NCBI GenBank assembly: GCA_028697875.1
Contig: JAQVEQ010000110.1
Coordinates: forward strand, 1 to 9,494
Source: Novosphingobium sp.
GTDB lineage: Bacteria; Pseudomonadota; Alphaproteobacteria; Sphingomonadales; Sphingomonadaceae
Reading direction: 5' to 3'
DNA: 9,494 bases
Shown here one piece after another: positions 6,823 through 9,494 of the stretch. Within the stretch, counting starts at the first letter, position 1. Each line of letters starts with the position of its first letter. Position numbers and translations under genes: made by a program. Under the pieces are notes generated by a model that was not told where the DNA came from, made no database searches, and saw nothing but the letters and a program-made list of their open reading frames with translations.

Positions 6823-6988
6823 AGGGAACACGGCGGGCGACTGGATCGCCTTCGGTGACGCACAGACCGGCCAGCTGGACAAGGCGAACGATCGCTATGT
6901 GGCAGGCGTCGGGATCATCGAACGCTGCGAGGCCCGCGACCGGGAAGCGGTGAAGAAGACCCGGCGCAAGGTGCTGGGGCTGTTCTAG
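6653..6988 (+). CDS. Rz1: o-spanin (Rz1-like) outer-membrane lipoprotein, 111 aa
   Basis: ATG 6653 has AGGGA 8 bases upstream inside the i-spanin gene. The N-terminus is basic (MRYAMPRARMRLF), then MPLLLLAC gives a lipobox L-L-A-C with Cys22 as the lipidated residue; Cys25 is an alternative. The start of the mature part is Pro/Ser/Ala-rich (SAPPIASTPSACSS), like Rz1 proteins. Mature length is about 90 residues, longer than lambda Rz1 (about 40), and includes a conserved-looking block EWKAGVPGAPLPEG ... GDWIAFGDAQTGQLDKAND. It overlaps the i-spanin by 170 bases and extends 166 bases beyond. Its stop faces the gpS stop with 10 bases between, and no convincing terminator is present. Confidence 0.82.
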   Translation: MRYAMPRARMRLFPMPLLLLACSACVSAPPIASTPSACSSLLPVEWKAGVPGAPLPEGNTAGDWIAFGDAQTGQLDKANDRYVAGVGIIERCEARDREAVKKTRRKVLGLF

Positions 6989-6998
6989 CCGGACAATT

Positions 6999-7673
6999 TC
7001 ATCCCGCCATCAGGTGCTCAATCACCGCATCGAGTAGTTCTTCCCGTTCCGCCGCCGTCATGCCCAGCAGTTCGCGCCGGGCGTAGCGGACTTCGCGTGC
7101 GTGGCGGGCCGGTTTGTCGGTCAGGCCGAACTGGTGAACGGTGGCAACCGCTGCCACCATGCCGCCGAAGCCGATCCATGCTTCGTGATCGCTCTGCCCG
7201 GCCTGCAGGCTGCGGCCGATTTTCCGGAACATGGCCCGCTGCTTGATCGTGCGGCGGTTGCGGATGCGACCGGCGCCCTTGTTTTCATCGGCCGGATCGA
7301 CGCGCAGCCACTTGATCACCTTCGCATATTCGAAGCTGCGGATCCCGCCTGCCTCGACATCGAAGCCGGTGAAGATCGGCCCCTGCTTTTCCCAGCTCTT
7401 CATCATGACCAGGCGGGGCGGGCCACTGCCGCCGGACGGGTAGAGGAACTTCACCGCGAAATTGCCCATCACGGGTTCGGGCGGGTCCTTGCGGGGGGCG
7501 AAGCGCGATCCGTCCGGGTTCTTCTGCGCGCGGATGCGGTCGCGGTTCTGGCGGCGCATGGTGGTGGCAACGCGGCGGAACAGGCTGCGGCGGGCGGCCG
7601 GTTCCAGCGATTTCAGCATGCCGCCGACGAATTGTTCCAGTTCGAACAGGTCGCCGCCTTCGACGGTTGCCAT
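6999..7673 (-). CDS. S: Tail completion protein S (phage virion morphogenesis family), 224 aa
   Basis: Acts at the head-proximal end of the tail during tail completion or joining. The family signature is the N-terminal helix plus MRRQNRDRIRAQ and NPDGSRFAPRKDP (about 39-64), then the conserved tail HQFGLTDKPARHAREVRYAR (about 180-200) and RRELLGMTAAEREELLDAVI. It is longer than P2 gpS (about 150 aa); the extra length lies centrally (about 65-150), where a segment MKSWEKQGPIFTGFDVEAGG and a basic Arg-rich stretch occur. Starts at ATG 7673, 2 bases after the gpR stop, with only a weak Shine-Dalgarno, so it is probably coupled. Last gene of the M-L-X-R-S operon in this direction. Confidence 0.93.
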   Translation of the reverse strand: MATVEGGDLFELEQFVGGMLKSLEPAARRSLFRRVATTMRRQNRDRIRAQKNPDGSRFAPRKDPPEPVMGNFAVKFLYPSGGSGPPRLVMMKSWEKQGPIFTGFDVEAGGIRSFEYAKVIKWLRVDPADENKGAGRIRNRRTIKQRAMFRKIGRSLQAGQSDHEAWIGFGGMVAAVATVHQFGLTDKPARHAREVRYARRELLGMTAAEREELLDAVIEHLMAG

Positions 7674-7675
7674 CG

Positions 7676-8182
7676 CTAGGCGTCCGGTTCGTCCGGGTGG
7701 CCGACCAGGAATTCACTATGTTCCCCGCCCGGTGCCCATATCTGGCGCAGCACAACGAGCGGGTCGAACGTGACTTCCTCGATCGCCTGTTCGTCCCGCA
7801 CCGTCATCTGGTGGCTGCCGTCTTCTTGCGGAAACACGTCCACCGCTTCGGAAAGCGGTAGCTTGATCTGCACGTCCACCATCCGGTTATCCAGCACGTC
7901 CACAACGAAGACGATGCCGCGGACCCCGGTTTCGTGGTTGAGGATCACTTCAGCCTGGTTGGCGCGCAGCCACAGGATCACGGGCAGGAAAACCTGTTCC
8001 GGTTCGCCGCGATAGTCCAGCAGCGTCAGGTTCAGGGTGTAGCGGATTTCGAAGCCGAGGTTCCGGCCATGGCGGTGGGCCAGAGTGCCATCGGTGATGT
8101 AGATCGTCAGCGCTTCGGGATCGCGCGCCAGCTCGGGCAGGGCGGCGGTCAGGAATTCGCGAAGGGAATCGGGCTTCTTCAT
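7676..8182 (-). CDS. R: Tail completion protein R (P2 gpR family), 168 aa
   Basis: Structural or assembly protein needed to finish the P2-type tail. The whole length fits: MKKPDSLREFLTAALPELAR at the start, GRNLGFEIRYTLNLTLLDY (about 39-57), VFLPVILWLRANQAE, GIVFVVDVLDN and LPLSEAVDV. It is slightly longer than P2 gpR (about 155 aa), with extra acidic residues at the C-terminus ending HPDEPDA. It starts 3 bases after the gpX stop. In P2 the holin, endolysin and lysis accessory genes lie between X and R; here nothing does. Expected to work with gpS, which follows 2 bases later. Confidence 0.93.
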   Translation of the reverse strand: MKKPDSLREFLTAALPELARDPEALTIYITDGTLAHRHGRNLGFEIRYTLNLTLLDYRGEPEQVFLPVILWLRANQAEVILNHETGVRGIVFVVDVLDNRMVDVQIKLPLSEAVDVFPQEDGSHQMTVRDEQAIEEVTFDPLVVLRQIWAPGGEHSEFLVGHPDEPDA

Positions 8183-8185
8183 GGG

Positions 8186-8407
8186 TCAGTCCCACAGCTG
8201 GATCAGATCGCGTTCCGCGACCTGCTGGCTGGTGACAACGGGAAGCACGACTTGCTGCCCTTCGTTCAGGAACATCCCCTGCCCGGCAATGCCGGGGTTA
8301 AGTTCCAATGCCTGTTCCACCACATTTGCCGTCTGCCCCAGCACGCGCCAGCACAGTGCATCCAGCATTTCGTCCTGCAGTGCGGTAGCGGTGAAGGTCT
8401 GGGCCAT
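8186..8407 (-). CDS. X: Tail protein X (P2 gpX family, LysM-like), 73 aa
   Basis: Small essential tail protein with a LysM-like fold, thought to act near the tail hub or baseplate. Family motifs: LQDEMLDALCWRVLGQTANV near the N-terminus, then ALELNPGIAGQGMFLNEGQQ and VVLPVV. I chose ATG 8407-8405, with AAAGG 7 bases upstream; the frame also offers TTG at 8413, which is less likely because it overlaps the previous stop. Length fits P2 gpX (about 67 aa). The gap to the upstream 72-aa gene is 2 bases. Confidence 0.93.
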   Translation of the reverse strand: MAQTFTATALQDEMLDALCWRVLGQTANVVEQALELNPGIAGQGMFLNEGQQVVLPVVTSQQVAERDLIQLWD

Positions 8408-8409
8408 CT

Positions 8410-8628
8410 TCAACCTTTGAGCATGAATTCAAGGAGCTGATCGGAAACCATTTGGGCGGATTCACACTCGATAGTTACGGCGCAGCCGGACTTCATATGA
8501 ATCATCACGCGCTCTGGAACGTATTGCTGCCGGGGATCGGGGCCACGGAAATGGCGTTCCCAATATGAAATTTCTTCGGCAACAAGGCAGAAATCGTCGA
8601 TGGTGACGACTTTCACAATTCCGGCCAT
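8410..8628 (-). CDS. Orphan 72-aa protein inserted between gpL and gpX; low GC
   Basis: I do not recognise this protein. ATG 8628-8626 overlaps the gpL stop as TGATG and the gene ends 2 bases before gpX, so it is fully embedded in the operon. The sequence is MAGIVKVVTIDDFCLV at the start, a charged aromatic middle (SYWERHFRGPDP), then VMIHMKSGCAVTIECESAQ and a helical end (VSDQLLEFMLKG). It is soluble, with no signal peptide or membrane helix and three Cys. Hand-counted GC for 8411-8630 is 112 of 220 bases (about 51%), while 8641-8700 in gpL is 42 of 60 (70%). The odd composition and the absence of a counterpart in P2 suggest a later insertion, perhaps moron-like. A small beta-alpha DNA- or protein-binding domain is possible but unproven. 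Confidence 0.8.
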   Translation of the reverse strand: MAGIVKVVTIDDFCLVAEEISYWERHFRGPDPRQQYVPERVMIHMKSGCAVTIECESAQMVSDQLLEFMLKG

Positions 8629-9104
8629 CAGATCAGTTCCACCGCCGTGCGGCCTTTGCCCAGAATGGCGCGGATGGCATGCAGGGCGTTGCGCCTGTGG
8701 TCTTCGGCCCGCTGGTCGAGTTCGGGCGCGGCGGCCTGCCCGTTGCCGGTGGCCGTCACGTCGCGGTGCGTTTCCACCAGGTCGGCCGTGGCATAGGCAT
8801 AGACCGCCCGGCGCCACAGCAGCACATGGCGCGTTTCGGTGCCGATCTGGGTGGACGGCACATCGGCAAGGCGGGCATGGCCGCCTTCTTCCTGCGCTGT
8901 GCGCCATTCATCCAGATCGGCGTCCACAGTCATGACGGCACCCTGCAGGGCATCCTTCACCCGGTTGTCCGGGATCAGGGTGCCGCCGATGCGCTGGGAA
9001 TCGCGGAAGCCGTTCAGATCGATGTCGGGCCAGAATGGCCCGCATTCCAGCACTGTGCCCGGCGCCGAAGCGGGGGCTGCGGGGGAGGAAACGAAGCCGC
9101 TCAT
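8628..9104 (-). CDS. L: Head completion/stabilisation protein L (P2 gpL family), 158 aa
   Basis: Stabilises the DNA-filled head and forms the head-tail interface. The family signature is FWPDIDLNGFRDSQRIGG (about 24-41), then TLIPDNRVKDALQGAVMTVD and LDEWRTAQ, the pattern of gpL and related head-completion adaptors. An Arg/Ala-rich helical middle (HVLLWRRAVYAYATADLV) and C-terminal helix (DHRRNALHAIRAILGKG) also fit. Length is close to P2 gpL (about 169 aa). ATG 9104-9102 has AGGA 8 bases upstream. It is separated from the upstream terminase gene by an unusual 200-bp gap rather than being adjacent as in P2. Confidence 0.92.
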   Translation of the reverse strand: MSGFVSSPAAPASAPGTVLECGPFWPDIDLNGFRDSQRIGGTLIPDNRVKDALQGAVMTVDADLDEWRTAQEEGGHARLADVPSTQIGTETRHVLLWRRAVYAYATADLVETHRDVTATGNGQAAAPELDQRAEDHRRNALHAIRAILGKGRTAVELI

Positions 9105-9174
9105 TCTGCTGTCCTATCGCTCCGCTGCTTTGAGGACCGGACATCCTCCATCGAAAGAAGTGGGGGGTGGGGAC

Positions 9175-9236
9175 CGGGATCATGGGATAGGGGCAAAGGC
9201 CCTTCTCCGATCCCGTTCCGCCCCCCGGCGCCGGGG
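9175..9236. repeat. Two adjacent dyads (7-bp stem with inner hairpin; 14-bp perfect palindrome)
   Basis: CGGGATC (9175-9181) pairs with GATCCCG (9209-9215), and between them GGGC (9191-9194) pairs with GCCC (9199-9202). Immediately to the right, CCCCGGCGCCGGGG (9223-9236) is self-complementary. The two together could fold into successive GC-rich hairpins in the M-L transcript. High GC makes chance palindromes more likely, so confidence is moderate. Confidence 0.5.
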
Positions 9237-9248
9237 CGCGAGATTGCA

Positions 9249-9295
9249 GGAGCATTCAGCAAAAGTGGGCACCGGGTTTGCGCCCGGAATGCTCC
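9249..9295. repeat. 47-bp nested palindromic element, REP/RIME-like
   Basis: GGAGCATTC (9249-9257) and GAATGCTCC (9287-9295) are perfect 9-bp complements. Between them CCGGG (9272-9276) can pair with CCCGG (9283-9287), or GCAAA (9259-9263) with TTTGC (9277-9281). The core AGCAAAAGTGGGCACCGGGT then TTGCGCCCGG resembles, from memory, intergenic palindromic repeats of Rhizobiales and relatives with an AGCAAAAGTG...GGTTTTGCG...GGAAT layout. If so it is a host-genome repeat lodged between M and L. It could equally act as an attenuator or RNA-processing hairpin. Confidence 0.6.
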
Positions 9296-9305
9296 CAGAT
9301 AACAA

Positions 9306-9494
9306 TTATTCCGCCGCTTCTTCGTCCTGTCCGGCCGGTTCGGCGGCAGCGTGCTTGTTCAGCCAGGATGCAAGGCGTTCGATGTCCTTCACCACACCGA
9401 TCTTGCTTTCCAGGCCAAGCGCGCGCTGGAACTGATTGAGCGCAGCCTTGCGGGCCGCGAAGGCGGCGCCTGCGGGCACACTTTCGGGATCCGC
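9306..9494 (-). CDS. M: Terminase small (endonuclease) subunit M, C-terminal 62 residues
   Basis: The frame is open from the right edge to TAA 9308-9306. The visible end reads LNQFQRALGLESKIGVVKDI followed by ERLASWLNKH and an acidic tail (AGQDEEAAE). This aligns with the end of P2 gpM, which has ALAHLQRATQLDCQAGVKKE followed by IERLERELK (recalled from memory). gpM is the endonuclease subunit that cuts cos DNA during packaging together with gpP. Position immediately upstream of gpL is the P2 order. The basic tail of P2 gpM is replaced here by a short acidic one. The call depends on a partial sequence plus gene order. Confidence 0.82.
   Translation of the reverse strand, partial: ADPESVPAGAAFAARKAALNQFQRALGLESKIGVVKDIERLASWLNKHAAAEPAGQDEEAAE

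Larger units (their letters stand above)
9105..9305. other. Non-coding gap between terminase small subunit and gpL, rich in inverted repeats
   Basis: I see no convincing gene in these 201 bases; the open minus-strand frame crossing it (8908-9255) is a shadow that continues out of frame through gpL. It holds at least four dyads: GAGGA/TCCTC (9132-9148), CGGGATC/GATCCCG (9175-9215, with GGGC/GCCC inside at 9191-9202), the 14-bp palindrome CCCCGGCGCCGGGG (9223-9236) and the nested 47-bp element (9249-9295). A purine/pyrimidine-skewed run, tggggggtgggga, lies at 9161-9173. Possible roles: internal terminator or attenuator, operon processing site, or an inserted repeat. No clear promoter is visible. 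Confidence 0.6.

Noticed and set aside
6971..7030. Terminator between the convergent Rz1 and gpS genes
   Set aside because: Only 4-bp stems are found (GGCT/AGCC at 6978-6990; GGTG/CACC at 7013-7026) and no T-run follows on either strand.
8629..8907. 279-base upstream extension of the 72-aa orphan gene
   Set aside because: The extension reads Arg/Pro/Cys-rich shadow sequence of gpL; ATG 8628 overlaps the gpL stop and begins normal protein composition.
9105..9305. CRISPR array, tRNA or attachment site in the M-L spacer
   Set aside because: The repeats are inverted, not regularly spaced direct repeats; no cloverleaf could be drawn; a position inside the structural operon is wrong for a prophage end.

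Overview
The window is the late structural and lysis region of a P2-type (peduovirus-like) temperate phage, most likely an integrated prophage. The host is probably a high-GC alphaproteobacterium. Base composition, the style of the spanin pair and endolysin, and an intergenic palindrome resembling repeats I remember from Rhizobiales and relatives suggest this; a sphingomonad is plausible but not proven. Genes are tightly packed, with ATGA/TGATG overlaps and gaps of 2-12 bases. Most of the window is coded on the minus strand.

Read along the minus strand from the right edge, the order is: C-terminus of terminase small subunit gpM (9306-9494), a 200-bp gap rich in inverted repeats (9105-9305), head-completion gpL, an unrecognised low-GC 72-aa gene, tail protein gpX, tail completion gpR, and tail completion gpS (ends 6999). 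This is the P2 order M-L-X-R-S, with one extra gene after L. The P2 lysis genes that normally sit between X and R are absent there.

A rightward lysis cassette lies at 5571-6988: a small two-helix holin (possible pinholin), a GH108 endolysin with an N-terminal signal-anchor-release-like segment, and an overlapping Rz/Rz1-type spanin pair. It converges on gpS and diverges from the next structural operon. The 140-bp divergent gap contains a 10+10 bp inverted repeat (5472-5502), a candidate operator.

Leftward from 5430 runs a tail/baseplate operon: gpJ (baseplate wedge), gpI with a long repetitive C-terminal extension, a 751-aa protein in the gpH position, a 57-aa protein, a 141-aa protein, and the start of an Ig-like-domain protein that leaves the window at base 1. 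The P2 spike gpV and wedge gpW, normally between S and J, are not here.

Together these genes finish head packaging (M, L), complete and join the tail (X, R, S), build the baseplate and host-contact apparatus (J, I and the distal proteins) and lyse the cell. The most unusual points are the inverted, relocated lysis module with its probable SAR endolysin/pinholin pair, the extended gpI, the low-GC orphan gene, and the nested palindromes between M and L.
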